This document shows, one piece after another, positions 33,058 through 41,566 of a DNA stretch of 64,000 bases; position 1 is the stretch's first letter; every line of letters begins with the position of its first letter. The DNA comes from JAEWWD01 sp964440115. Its GTDB lineage: Bacteria; Bacillota; Clostridia; Christensenellales; CAG-138. The DNA lies in the NCBI GenBank assembly GCA_964440115.1, contig CAYTPV010000012.1, positions 1 through 64,000 of the forward strand, written 5' to 3'. The notes under the pieces are model-generated. The model was not told the origin of the DNA. It was given only the letters and a program-made list of their open reading frames with translations, and ran no database searches. The translations under genes and the position numbers were made by a program.

Positions 33058-33687
33058 TTGAAAAAAGCGTATGTATTGCCCCTGGTTCTTTTGTTGTGCC
33101 TGTTAATTCTGGCGGCCTGCACGCCCCTGACGGATGTATCCTCTGGCGACGCCGGGAATACCTCGGTGAAAACGGACGCCCCAGCGGCGGAGACTACGGA
33201 CGCCCCCGTTGAGACTCTTCCCACTCCGATCATCCATCCCGATCAGGTGCTCTCAGCGGAGGAGGCGTCGGAAATCCTGGGGCTTCCGGTAACCATCGAA
33301 GAAGGCTCCAGTGATGTGGACAAGGAAAATGGCATCAGTTCCCTGCGGTACGCCTATACCCTCAGCGAAATGACCGATGTCAGCGCTTTGGTGCAGATAG
33401 AGCAAGACGGGTTGAAGCCGGCGGAGAAATTGAAGGAAGGATTGACCGCCCGGAGTTCCTTCGATTTTCAGGCAGATCTGTTAAAAAATGAAATCAATCC
33501 TGTAGAGGATATGGGCGACGCGGCTTTCCTCATGAAGCTGGATGGCCAACTTTTCATGACATACCGGGGTTATTTTGTGGTGGTGGCCTTTACCATGGAC
33601 GAGTATGACTCGACGAAAAACGCGCCATTTGATATTGCCCTGGGCCGTAAGATTCTGGAGAATATGCAGCGATTGTTGAACGAGTAG
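33058..33687 (+). CDS. Small lipoprotein of unknown function
   Basis: With a TTG start at 33058, nine bases after AAAGGA, the product is a 209-residue lipoprotein with signal MKKAYVLPLVLLLCLLILAA and the lipidated Cys directly after. A Thr/Ala/Pro linker leads into a domain with ILSAEEASEILG-like start (QVLSAEEASEILGLPVTI), DMGDAAFLMKLDGQLFMTYR and FDIALGRKILENMQ. This pattern is seen in DUF-type extracellular domains that begin with 'SAEEASEIL', but I cannot name the family. The ATG at 33028 in the same frame has no ribosome site. It follows the BIG2 lipoprotein gene and ends before a bidirectional terminator. Confidence 0.72.
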   Translation: MKKAYVLPLVLLLCLLILAACTPLTDVSSGDAGNTSVKTDAPAAETTDAPVETLPTPIIHPDQVLSAEEASEILGLPVTIEEGSSDVDKENGISSLRYAYTLSEMTDVSALVQIEQDGLKPAEKLKEGLTARSSFDFQADLLKNEINPVEDMGDAAFLMKLDGQLFMTYRGYFVVVAFTMDEYDSTKNAPFDIALGRKILENMQRLLNE

Positions 33688-33721
33688 GGAAACGATCGCA
33701 TCATTAATGCTGCGGATTATC

Positions 33722-33770
33722 AAAAAAGCAAAAGCGACAGGAAATCGTCGATAGACTATTTCTGTCGCTT
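33722..33770 (-). terminator. Terminator between convergent lipoprotein and cphA genes
   Basis: AAGCGACAG pairs with CTGTCGCTT (9 bp), with four more A/T pairs past a bulge. On the minus strand it is followed by TTTTGCTTTTTT, so it mainly serves the cyanophycin operon. The plus side has only a weak T stretch. Confidence 0.75.
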
Positions 33771-33834
33771 CTGAATTTTAAGTGTTTTTACAACCGCCCG
33801 CAGAATCTGCCGTCATCCACTCTAATGGCAGATT

Positions 33835-36414
33835 TTACTTCCGCCTTTCATTAATCAATTCCAGCAGCGGTTTTAAATGCTCGTAGAATACAACGATGAG
33901 ATCACCCTGCTCGGCGTTTTGTGTTGCGTGCACCAGCGCCTGCAATTCAGAATCGATCACGACAATATTCTGTTTGTGGTACTTAGTCCCCAATACTGCT
34001 TTATACAATATGGAACTGACTTCGCCTTTTTTTCTGCCGCGAAGATGTTCATCCTCTTTGATATAGAGTTTTTGAAAATGCCGCGCGCACAGCTCACCCA
34101 CGGCTTTCATGGACGCATTCTGCCTGTCTCCGGGCATACCGATGATGCCGATCATCCGCTTTGCGCCATACGACGGCAATGCCTGCAGCACGGCTTCATA
34201 ACCCGGAAGATTGTGCCCGTAATCGAGCAAAATGGAATACCCATCCATCACATGAAGATCAAAACGCCCTTCATTCTGCACATACGTCGTTAACCCTGCT
34301 GCAATATCCTCGGCGGGAATGGACAGGGCATAGAGAGCGGCAGTGGCGGCCAGACAATTCTCAACGTTGCAGAGAATGGAGCCGTTGTTGGTTATGGGGA
34401 TTTCCCGGATACTTGCAATAGTCTTTGCTTCTTCATCATCTTCTACGGTGATCATGCCGTCAGAAACATACACTTTTGTATGCCCCGCATACCTGCTATG
34501 AAAAATCTCCGGCGAACGCGCGAACAGTATTGCCTTTGTCTTTATCCTTTTTAAGATGTAATCCGTCATGGCGCTTTCGGCGTTCAATACGGCGCAGCCT
34601 GAATCTTTCACTGCTTCCGCTACAAGCGATTTCACGTATGCAAGCTCTTCGAGCGTATTGATTCCCTCAAGGCCCAGATGATCGTCGGCGATATTGGTGA
34701 CAATACCAACATCCGCAAGATCATACCCCAACCCTGAACGCAGTATTCCGCCGCGCGCCGTTTCAAGCACCGCTACATCCACAGCCTTGCTTGAAAGCAC
34801 CATGGCCGCGCTCATGGCTCCCGTATCGTCGCCTTCATGAATACACTTCCCGTTGATATACGTTCCGGATGTGCTGGTCATCCCCACTGATTTTCCCGCG
34901 CGAAGCAAAGTATGCGCGATCAGCCGCGTCGTAGTCGTTTTGCCGTTCGTGCCCGTCACGGATACAATCGGAATCTGTGCGGATTCGTTCTGCGGGTACA
35001 GAAAATCCACGATATCTTTCGCCACATTGCGCGGCGTACCCTCGGATGGATACAGATGCATGCGAATACCCGGAGCTGCGTTGACTTCCACGATTACGCC
35101 GCCGTCTTTTACGGCGGGCTTTGCGATATCCTCGGTAACGAAATCGATACCGGCGATATCTACGCCCAGCGCGGTCGCGGCACGTATGGCAATTTCCTCA
35201 TTATCGGGGTGGATTTCGTCCGTGCGGTCGATCGCCGTACCGCCGGTGCTCAAATTGCCGTTTTCTCTGAGCAATACCCTGCGGCCTGCTTCCGGTACAG
35301 AGCCTACAGCCAGCCTCTGCCGCCGGAGAATTCTGCGCGCTCCCAGATCAAGCTTGATTTTGGTAAGAGGCTTTTCGTGGTGATCCCCTCTGTTTTCACT
35401 TTGGTTGACCATCTCCACAAGCTCCTGTACGGTATGCTCGCCGTCCCCAATAATACAGGCCGGAATTCTTTCAGAAACAGCGCAGACCTTTTTCCCGACC
35501 ACCAGAACACGATAGTCTTTGCCTACCACAAACCGTTCCACAATAGCGGCGTTGCTGAAAGTAAACGCATCCTTGAGCGCGGCTTTTATTTCGCGTTCGG
35601 TTTTCAGGTTCAGATGCACGCCTTTGCCCTGATTTCCGTCAAACGGCTTGATAGTCACCGGTACGCCGATTTCTTTTGCGGCAGCCAGTGCGGATATTTC
35701 ACTGTAGACAAGTTTCCCTTCTGGAACGGGAATTCCCTGCTGCCTGAGCAGCATTTTTGTAAGGTGTTTATCCGATGTGATATCCACCGCAATGCAGGAT
35801 GTGGCATCGGACAATGTCGCCTGCTGCCTGCGCTGATATTTTCCGTACCCCAACTGAATGATGCTTTCATTGCCCAACCGGCTGACAGGTATGCCGCGGC
35901 TTTTGGCTTCGTTGAATATCGCGGCCGTGCTGGGGCCGAGATCCGTATCCTTTGATATCGCCTTGATTTTCTCTATCGTCTGCTGCACATTCACTTTTTT
36001 GTGCCTGAGATAGTTATTGACGATATAGATTGCCGATTTCCCGCACTCCAAGCCGCACGCCTCGTTCATGTACTCATAGATAATGCAGGAATATTCCGGC
36101 TTGTCCATCACGCGGGTTTTGCCGAATGTCACATTGTAACCGGCCATATACTGCATCTCGAGTATGACATGCTCCACCACATGGGCAAGCAGCGTGCCCG
36201 ATGCAAGGCGCTCCAAAAAACCGCCTTCATATCCAAGACCGCATACATTGGTTTTCAGGCCCGGAAACTCCTGCAGCACCCATTCATTGAATCCTTCAAT
36301 TTGGGTGGTTGGAATACTGCCTTCTTTTCCAGTATGAACGATCATTTTGATGACAGGAAAATGACTGTATATGTTCCTGCCCCTGTATGTAGAGATATCA
36401 ACAATTTTCATCAT
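33835..36414 (-). CDS. cphA: Cyanophycin synthetase
   Basis: CphA polymerises aspartate and arginine into cyanophycin (multi-L-arginyl-poly-L-aspartate), a nitrogen store. The 859-residue protein has the usual three-part layout: an N-terminal domain, an ATP-grasp domain (about 200-475; VPVTIKPFDGNQGKGVHLN, VIVEVNAAPGIRMH) and a C-terminal Mur-ligase-like domain with the P-loop GTNGKTT (488-494) and IADDHLGLEG. The zinc-finger-like N-terminal histidines of the family (EHVILEMQ) are present. It is last in iadA-cphB-cphA, eight bases after cphB. A primer-dependent CphA1 assignment fits the length. Confidence 0.96.
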   Translation of the reverse strand: MMKIVDISTYRGRNIYSHFPVIKMIVHTGKEGSIPTTQIEGFNEWVLQEFPGLKTNVCGLGYEGGFLERLASGTLLAHVVEHVILEMQYMAGYNVTFGKTRVMDKPEYSCIIYEYMNEACGLECGKSAIYIVNNYLRHKKVNVQQTIEKIKAISKDTDLGPSTAAIFNEAKSRGIPVSRLGNESIIQLGYGKYQRRQQATLSDATSCIAVDITSDKHLTKMLLRQQGIPVPEGKLVYSEISALAAAKEIGVPVTIKPFDGNQGKGVHLNLKTEREIKAALKDAFTFSNAAIVERFVVGKDYRVLVVGKKVCAVSERIPACIIGDGEHTVQELVEMVNQSENRGDHHEKPLTKIKLDLGARRILRRQRLAVGSVPEAGRRVLLRENGNLSTGGTAIDRTDEIHPDNEEIAIRAATALGVDIAGIDFVTEDIAKPAVKDGGVIVEVNAAPGIRMHLYPSEGTPRNVAKDIVDFLYPQNESAQIPIVSVTGTNGKTTTTRLIAHTLLRAGKSVGMTSTSGTYINGKCIHEGDDTGAMSAAMVLSSKAVDVAVLETARGGILRSGLGYDLADVGIVTNIADDHLGLEGINTLEELAYVKSLVAEAVKDSGCAVLNAESAMTDYILKRIKTKAILFARSPEIFHSRYAGHTKVYVSDGMITVEDDEEAKTIASIREIPITNNGSILCNVENCLAATAALYALSIPAEDIAAGLTTYVQNEGRFDLHVMDGYSILLDYGHNLPGYEAVLQALPSYGAKRMIGIIGMPGDRQNASMKAVGELCARHFQKLYIKEDEHLRGRKKGEVSSILYKAVLGTKYHKQNIVVIDSELQALVHATQNAEQGDLIVVFYEHLKPLLELINERRK

Positions 36415-36422
36415 ATGTTTTG

Positions 36423-37232
36423 TTATCTTCCCATTCTGATGACTTCTTTGGTACGCATATCGTATCCGTATCCGCTTGGAAGAATATGCACAGATACGCC
36501 CACGATAGCGAGAAGTTCGTTCGGTTCGAGTTCCGCAACATTGGAACTCTGTATGGTGCTGCCGTCAATCACGGTGACGGAATTTTCGCCGATCACTTCA
36601 AAATGAATATCCGGATAGACTTTGATGGCCGTATCCTCGTCAATGCCGATACCGACTACGTTCGGATTTTCGGCAATACCACACATCAGTCGCCCAAACC
36701 TGCCGCGTTGGTCAAAATGCTGGTCGATGATGCAGTTATCGATCAACCCCAGCCCTGGCGCCATTTTCAATGTGCATTTTCGTGCCGGTTCGTTGTCGTT
36801 GCCCTGTACAATCATGGTAGAACTCATGACGGATGCGCCTGCGCTCGTCCCCATAATAAAGCCGCCGTTGCGGTAAAGACGCTGCAAGTCGCTGTTGGCC
36901 TTGGTTCCTCCCAATATACTGGTGATTCTTAGCTGGTCTCCGCCCGTGAAAAATATGCACTTGGATTCGCGGATCACATCGCAGGTTTTGTCGCTGTTGG
37001 CATCATCCCGCGTATCGATGTTGAGAATATTGATATGGTCCACGCCAAGATTATAAAAAACGTCTTTATACTCCTGCCCGACTTCTTCGGGATAATTCGT
37101 AGCAGTCGTAATAATGGTAAGAACTTCATCTTTTCTTACCATTTCCGCCGCCTGAGTCAGTATGGAGCGCTTGCCGTGCTTATCCTCAGCGCCGCCAATG
37201 ATCAACAAATAGCCGTTTCTGTTCTTGCTCAT
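36423..37232 (-). CDS. cphB: Cyanophycinase
   Basis: CphB is a serine peptidase (S51) that cuts cyanophycin into beta-Asp-Arg dipeptides. The 269 residues show YLLIIGGAEDKHGK, FFTGGDQLRI, the nucleophile serine in IMGTSAGASVMS, and DQHFDQRGRFGRL with the histidine and arginine of the pocket. No signal peptide is present, so it acts inside the cell on stored granules. It lies between iadA (three-base gap) and cphA (eight-base gap). Having synthesis and breakdown in one transcript implies control beyond transcription. Confidence 0.96.
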   Translation of the reverse strand: MSKNRNGYLLIIGGAEDKHGKRSILTQAAEMVRKDEVLTIITTATNYPEEVGQEYKDVFYNLGVDHINILNIDTRDDANSDKTCDVIRESKCIFFTGGDQLRITSILGGTKANSDLQRLYRNGGFIMGTSAGASVMSSTMIVQGNDNEPARKCTLKMAPGLGLIDNCIIDQHFDQRGRFGRLMCGIAENPNVVGIGIDEDTAIKVYPDIHFEVIGENSVTVIDGSTIQSSNVAELEPNELLAIVGVSVHILPSGYGYDMRTKEVIRMGR

Positions 37233-37235
37233 GCG

Positions 37236-38345
37236 TTATTTAACAACCTTGCCGTTATCCACAGTCAGTTTCCCCCTGCAGAATACTTTTTGAATAGTAT
37301 ATGCGCGGTCAAGCATTAGAATATCCGCATCGGCCGCTTCGCACAGCGCGCCTTTTGTGGGATGCAGTTTAAGTACCTTTGCCACATTTTCCGTAACAAA
37401 GCGAAGCATATCCTCTGTGGCAACATGCTCTTGCTGAATTCCGCTGATAATATCGTCAAACAGAGACCGGATTTTTGTCACATCGGTTCCGGAACTGCCG
37501 TTTGCGTCCGAACTGATCGTTACACGCGAGAGATCCATATTCTGTTCCCGAAGCCTTCGGATAGCAACCGGTACAGATATCCCTTTGGTTTCCCCCGCCG
37601 TCAGGTCAATATTACCGCCCTGTCGGCAATATTCCATTGCCTGCGCAAACAGCAGTTCATTCCGGTTGACATGCGTGGGCACAAACACTTCCTTGGGCAG
37701 ATCCGTTTCTTCAAGCAGCTTGATAAGCGGCTTGAGACCTTCCTTGCCATCGCCGACATGAATGTGAACCACGCCCGCCTTTCCGCTGATCAATCCGGCG
37801 GTATTGCTCTGGGCAGAAAGCTGCGCAAACTCATTGAACGTAGGCAGAGACGAACGATAATCCGATATGGCAATTTCGCCCGTTCCGATGATTTTATCAA
37901 TCAGTATCAGGTCTTCCGCTATCGTGCCCGTGATGGTCACCGTCGGTATGGCGTAACTGCCCGTGTAGATATACGCCGTAAGCCCCTTTGCTTCAAGCGT
38001 GTGGGCTTTGGCAAGCAAGCTCTTGAGGCTTTTGGTATAGCTGTCAAACCCCAGCACGCCGACAACAGTGGTAACGCCAGCAAGCAATATTTCATCGATG
38101 CCGATTTCCTCGATTCTGCTGGCAGGACCGCTCTCTCCGCCCCCGCCGATCAGGTGAATGTGTTGGTCGACGATGCCGGGGAAAGCCATCAGGCCCGTAC
38201 AGTCAATCATTTGGCAAAAATCCAAGAACCTATCTAACTCTCCCGGGTTAGATAGCTTGAGTATTTTATCGCCGCAGATCCATATATCCTTTATTCCGAC
38301 CGGATCGGGGCAGAAGCATTCCACGCCTTTTAAAACAGCAAACAT
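37236..38345 (-). CDS. iadA: Isoaspartyl dipeptidase
   Basis: IadA splits beta-aspartyl dipeptides, here presumably the beta-Asp-Arg released by cyanophycinase, to free Asp and Arg. The 369-residue amidohydrolase shows GIVDQHIHLIGGGGESGP (metal ligands and substrate loop), GVTTVVGVLG, VHIHVGDGK, FVPTHVNRN and ISSDANGSSG with the metal-binding Asp. It is the first gene of the iadA-cphB-cphA operon, so the cluster encodes a closed cyanophycin cycle. An alcohol dehydrogenase remnant ends 35 bases upstream on the same strand. Confidence 0.94.
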   Translation of the reverse strand: MFAVLKGVECFCPDPVGIKDIWICGDKILKLSNPGELDRFLDFCQMIDCTGLMAFPGIVDQHIHLIGGGGESGPASRIEEIGIDEILLAGVTTVVGVLGFDSYTKSLKSLLAKAHTLEAKGLTAYIYTGSYAIPTVTITGTIAEDLILIDKIIGTGEIAISDYRSSLPTFNEFAQLSAQSNTAGLISGKAGVVHIHVGDGKEGLKPLIKLLEETDLPKEVFVPTHVNRNELLFAQAMEYCRQGGNIDLTAGETKGISVPVAIRRLREQNMDLSRVTISSDANGSSGTDVTKIRSLFDDIISGIQQEHVATEDMLRFVTENVAKVLKLHPTKGALCEAADADILMLDRAYTIQKVFCRGKLTVDNGKVVK

Positions 38346-38380
38346 AGTACGCCTTACATTTTGTATTTTGATAAATGATC

Positions 38381-38509
38381 TTATGGTTTAAGCACGGCTT
38401 CGATGCAGTTGTCCTCTTTAAAATCGAATATCTTATACGCGTATCCCCCATTATCCAAAGGAAGCGTATGTGTGATGATATCCGTCGCATCCTTGTTGCT
38501 CAAAACCTC
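38381..38509 (-). pseudogene. C-terminal remnant of a zinc-type alcohol dehydrogenase
   Basis: The minus strand reads 42 codons open between a TAG (just above 38509) and TAA (38381). The peptide contains THTLPLDNGGYAYKIFDF followed by KEDNCIEAVLKP. This matches the typical C-terminus of medium-chain zinc alcohol/threonine dehydrogenases (ITHxFPL...AYKIFD.KEDNCIKVVLKP). No start, ribosome site or remaining domains are found upstream. It is a decayed fragment left in front of iadA. Confidence 0.75.
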
Positions 38510-38824
38510 CTAATCAGACATTTTAGGTTTCTCTGAAATGGTGTTCTTATGCCATATAAAAATGTGACAGGCCGCGTATCATATGACCGCGTTTCGGAAC
38601 AGAACAGGACTTAAACCGTCTATTATCGGAACATCAGCGGCAATAACAACGCAACCCGGTTTATAGCAAAACCAAACATTTTCCATACAAGAAAATGTAT
38701 TCCTTACACGCAATCAGCTCAGACTCTGCCATAATTCCGGGCTTCTGTATTTGTATTCGAAGTGATTTCGGGTAAAATGAAAATACTATTCGGTATTTGC
38801 CGATAAGCGGGAGTGAATAAGAAT
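38510..38824. other. Non-coding region between the remnant and the VOC gene
   Basis: No supported gene. A 35-codon minus-strand frame beginning MENVWFCYKPGCVV (about 38590-38696) has no ribosome site and no recognised homology. Several ATTTT/AAAAT stretches are seen. The VOC promoter must lie here but no clear pair was chosen. Confidence 0.4.
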
Positions 38825-39268
38825 ATGGTCGGTGTAGAAGTCGATATGGTCGTAGTGAACAGTCTCGAGGCGCTCAGGCTGTACGAGAAAATTTTTGATA
38901 CGGAACGGGTAGAAGTTTCGGATCTTGAACAGGGATTAAACGAGGCGATTTTCACCATGTACGGCACGAGATTTCATTTGCTGGATGAAAACCCTGCCTA
39001 TCAGCTCAACGCTCCCAAAGAAGGGGATCCGAAATCCATGTGGATGAACGTGCTTGTGCCGGATATCAACGTGACCTTTGACAAGGCCATTTCCGCGGGA
39101 TGCGCAGTCATTCAGCCTGTTACGGAGTTGACGGATTTCGGCGTGAGCAACGCGGTGTTTTCCGATACGTTCGGATATGTGTGGATGCTGCACCAAATGC
39201 ACAGAGTGGTCAGCTATGAGGAGCGCAAGCGAATTTTCGAAGAAAGACTGAAGGATGAAACAAAGTAA
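38825..39268 (+). CDS. VOC (glyoxalase/bleomycin-resistance fold) protein
   Basis: A 147-residue single-domain protein of the vicinal oxygen chelate superfamily: MVGVEVDMVVVNSLEALRLY at the start, MYGTRFHLLDENP, WMNVLVPDINVTFDKAISAG and FSDTFGYVWMLHQ. Related proteins are metal-dependent lyases, dioxygenases or antibiotic-binding proteins; the substrate here is unknown. The ATG at 38825 is 11 bases after GCGGGAG; a GTG at 38813 in the same frame is too close to that site. Its end overlaps the next gene by 14 bases. Confidence 0.83.
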   Translation: MVGVEVDMVVVNSLEALRLYEKIFDTERVEVSDLEQGLNEAIFTMYGTRFHLLDENPAYQLNAPKEGDPKSMWMNVLVPDINVTFDKAISAGCAVIQPVTELTDFGVSNAVFSDTFGYVWMLHQMHRVVSYEERKRIFEERLKDETK

Positions 39269-39746
39269 CGGTATTTCGTTTGAAGATGCGAATTCTTCTT
39301 TGCCTGAGGCCGACCGCAAACTGACGGCGGAAATTCACGCGCGGGCTGCGGCAGCCGGGTTTGCCCCTTTTATAAAGGCCGGCAAGGAACCGGGCGATTA
39401 CAAAATTGAATATAAAAAAGGAAAACCATCACGTACTTTGTTTGTACTGCGAATCGCCAAAGACAAATGGAGCCTTCGATGCAAACTGTATCACATCGGC
39501 GAATACGCCGGAATGCTTGAAGAACTTAGCGAACCCATAAGGCACGGACTGCTTTCCTCAAAAAGGTGCAGGAGCGACGGGGGCAGATGCAAAGGCCCCC
39601 TGCGGTTTGCTGCAGGTGGAGAAAACTACTCTTTGTGCAGACACAGCATGCAATTTCAGGGACTTACCGCTTCTGATATTCCTGCTGTATGGAGGCTCCT
39701 TGAAGCGGAGAGCCTATCTACAACGCAAACAAAAGAAGGAGATTGA
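39255..39746 (+). CDS. Conserved hypothetical protein with C-terminal Cys motif
   Basis: A 163-residue cytosolic protein not assigned to a named family. The N-terminal half (LTAEIHARAAAAGFAPFIKA) and middle (YKIEYKKGKPSRTLFVLRI) resemble small DUF proteins found beside AraC or VOC genes. The C-terminal part has RCRSDGGRCKGPLRF and ENYSLCRHSMQF, three cysteines spaced like a zinc knuckle. It overlaps the VOC gene by 14 bases and ends one base before the second VOC gene, so the three form an operon. The start ATG has only AAGG directly before it, so translation may depend on coupling. Confidence 0.65.
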   Translation: MKQSNGISFEDANSSLPEADRKLTAEIHARAAAAGFAPFIKAGKEPGDYKIEYKKGKPSRTLFVLRIAKDKWSLRCKLYHIGEYAGMLEELSEPIRHGLLSSKRCRSDGGRCKGPLRFAAGGENYSLCRHSMQFQGLTASDIPAVWRLLEAESLSTTQTKEGD

Positions 39747-39747
39747 C

Positions 39748-40152
39748 ATGTTTTCGCATTATCTGATGTTCAACCGGAACTGCGCTGAGGCGCTCAATGT
39801 TTATGCAAAGCTATTTGGAGCGCAAATCAGCGAAATGCAGAAATACGCGGATATGCCGCCCAATCCGAATTTCCCCATACCGGAAAGCGACAGGCAGCTT
39901 GTGCTTCACGCGCGGCTAAAATGGAACGACACGGAGTTGATGTGCGCCGACAGTTCCGGCCGGAGTACCCCCGGTGATAACATGTATGTTTCCATCACCA
40001 CGCAGGATGCCGTAATGGTGCAGAATGCGTGGGATGAGCTCAATCAGGGCGGGCAGGTACACATGGAGCTTACGCCTTCGTTCTTTGCCGCGCTGCATGG
40101 GTCTTTGCGCGACAGATTCGGCATCAACTGGATGTTTACCGCGCTCAGATAG
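39748..40152 (+). CDS. PhnB-like VOC family protein
   Basis: A 134-residue protein of the PhnB/3-demethylubiquinone-methyltransferase-like branch of the VOC fold. It shows HYLMFNRNCAEALNVYAKLF, LHARLKWNDTELMCADS and a C-terminal GSLRDRFGINWMF, the hallmark of the branch. Function in this branch is mostly unknown. AGAAGGAG precedes the ATG at 39748, one base after the previous stop. Third gene of the small VOC operon. Confidence 0.88.
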   Translation: MFSHYLMFNRNCAEALNVYAKLFGAQISEMQKYADMPPNPNFPIPESDRQLVLHARLKWNDTELMCADSSGRSTPGDNMYVSITTQDAVMVQNAWDELNQGGQVHMELTPSFFAALHGSLRDRFGINWMFTALR

Positions 40153-40339
40153 CACGCGGAATACTCCCTCATACCCAGTACAGCCTCTTAAGCGCAAATA
40201 CGCGCTAGAGAGGCTTGTTTATATAAGAGACTTTTGTTTATCCCTATCTATGACACATATTAACAAATCTAATCCGGGCTTGATGAGCGATCGTGTACAA
40301 CGATATAATGGGATAAATCCAAACAGCAAAGGGAGAACC

Positions 40340-41521
40340 ATGAAAGTACTGGTATGCAACGCGGGAAGTACTTCCCTGAAATTCAAGCTTTTCGATATGC
40401 CCGGCGACAAACTGCTGGCAACCGGCAATGTTGAACGTGTCGGCAGCAGCACAAATGCGCTGTTTCGTTATGCAAACTGCCTCGGCGGCGAATGCGTTCG
40501 GCTTTCGGAGCAGGAAATACCCAATTATTCAGCGGGTATCAAGCTGTTTCTGAACCATTTAACCGGCAGGGAATACGGCGTAATCCAAGACGTTGCCGAA
40601 ATAGAGCGCATCGGCTTCAAAACCGTACTTGCAAAAGGCTATTACGGCATTCATGAGCTGACACCGGATGTACTTGCCGCAATGGAAGAGTATTTGGTGG
40701 TGGCCCCCGTACACAACAGCGCGTATATCGAAACCATCCGTGAGTTCGAGGGCATATTGCCGGGTGTGAAACTGATAGGTGTTTTTGAAACGGCTTTTCA
40801 TACGACCATCCCGCTAGAGCGGAAGTTGTACGGCATTCCGTACGAATGGTATGAGCGGTATGGCATACAGCGTTTTGGGTACCATGGCGCTTCGCACAGC
40901 TATATCGCGGACGTTATCACGGAGCAGCGCGGCTGTACCGGAAGGCTGATTTCCTGCCATCTTGGCGGCAGCGGTTCAATCTGCGCCATTGAAAACGGTA
41001 AAAGCGTGGATACCAGCTTTGGTTTCTCTCTGCAGACCGGCCTTATCCACGCCAATCGTGTGGGCGATGCCGATCCGTATTTATTCCCGTTCCTGCTCTC
41101 ACAGGGATTGACAGCGGAAGAGATTACGCGCGGTATGGATAAAACGGGCGGCCTTCTTGGTATTTCCGGCGTAAGCAACGACCTGAGGGATATACAGCAG
41201 GCGGCTGCGGAAGGAAACGTCCGCGCACAGCTTTCCATCGATACCTATTGCAACGGAATCATCAAATACATCGGCGCTTACTACGCTGAACTTGGGGGAT
41301 TGGATCACCTCGTTTTCACCGGCGGCATCGGCGAAAACTCCGCAGCCGTGCGAAACGCAGTCTGCGGAAAGCTTTCTCATATGGGCATCGTTTTGGATCA
41401 GGAAAAGTCAAAGCCTTATGCGGATACACAGATCATTTCGGCTGAGGGTTCGCCGGTAACGGTATGGGTCGTTCCGGCAAATGAGGAACTGGGCGTAGCC
41501 CGCAAAACGTATTGCTATTGA
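40340..41521 (+). CDS. Acetate kinase family protein, divergent
   Basis: A 393-residue member of the acetokinase family (acyl phosphate + ADP to acid + ATP). Family blocks are VCNAGSTSLKFKLFD, PVHNSAYIE, FETAFHTTIP, GYHGASHSYI, GGLLGISGVSNDLRDI and FTGGIGENSA. Differences from classical AckA are NAGST for NxGSS at the start, HLGGSGS for HLGNGAS, and TGLIHANRVGDADP where AckA has EGLMMGTRxGDxDP. This is the region that positions substrate. It may act on another short-chain acyl phosphate. AAAGGGAG lies four bases before the ATG. No phosphotransacetylase gene is adjacent. It ends at a strong terminator. Confidence 0.88.
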   Translation: MKVLVCNAGSTSLKFKLFDMPGDKLLATGNVERVGSSTNALFRYANCLGGECVRLSEQEIPNYSAGIKLFLNHLTGREYGVIQDVAEIERIGFKTVLAKGYYGIHELTPDVLAAMEEYLVVAPVHNSAYIETIREFEGILPGVKLIGVFETAFHTTIPLERKLYGIPYEWYERYGIQRFGYHGASHSYIADVITEQRGCTGRLISCHLGGSGSICAIENGKSVDTSFGFSLQTGLIHANRVGDADPYLFPFLLSQGLTAEEITRGMDKTGGLLGISGVSNDLRDIQQAAAEGNVRAQLSIDTYCNGIIKYIGAYYAELGGLDHLVFTGGIGENSAAVRNAVCGKLSHMGIVLDQEKSKPYADTQIISAEGSPVTVWVVPANEELGVARKTYCY

Positions 41522-41533
41522 ATATAACCCATG

Positions 41534-41566
41534 CGCAAAGCGGCCGTTCCGGCCGCTTTGCGTTTT
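41534..41566 (+). terminator. Terminator of the acetate kinase-like gene
   Basis: A perfect 12-bp stem (CGCAAAGCGGCC / GGCCGCTTTGCG) with loop GTTCC and TTTT. Its T run overlaps the stop codon of the convergent gene. Confidence 0.9.

Noticed and set aside
34912..35955. 347-codon plus-strand frame inside cphA
   Set aside because: Antisense to a clearly conserved gene; no start signal.
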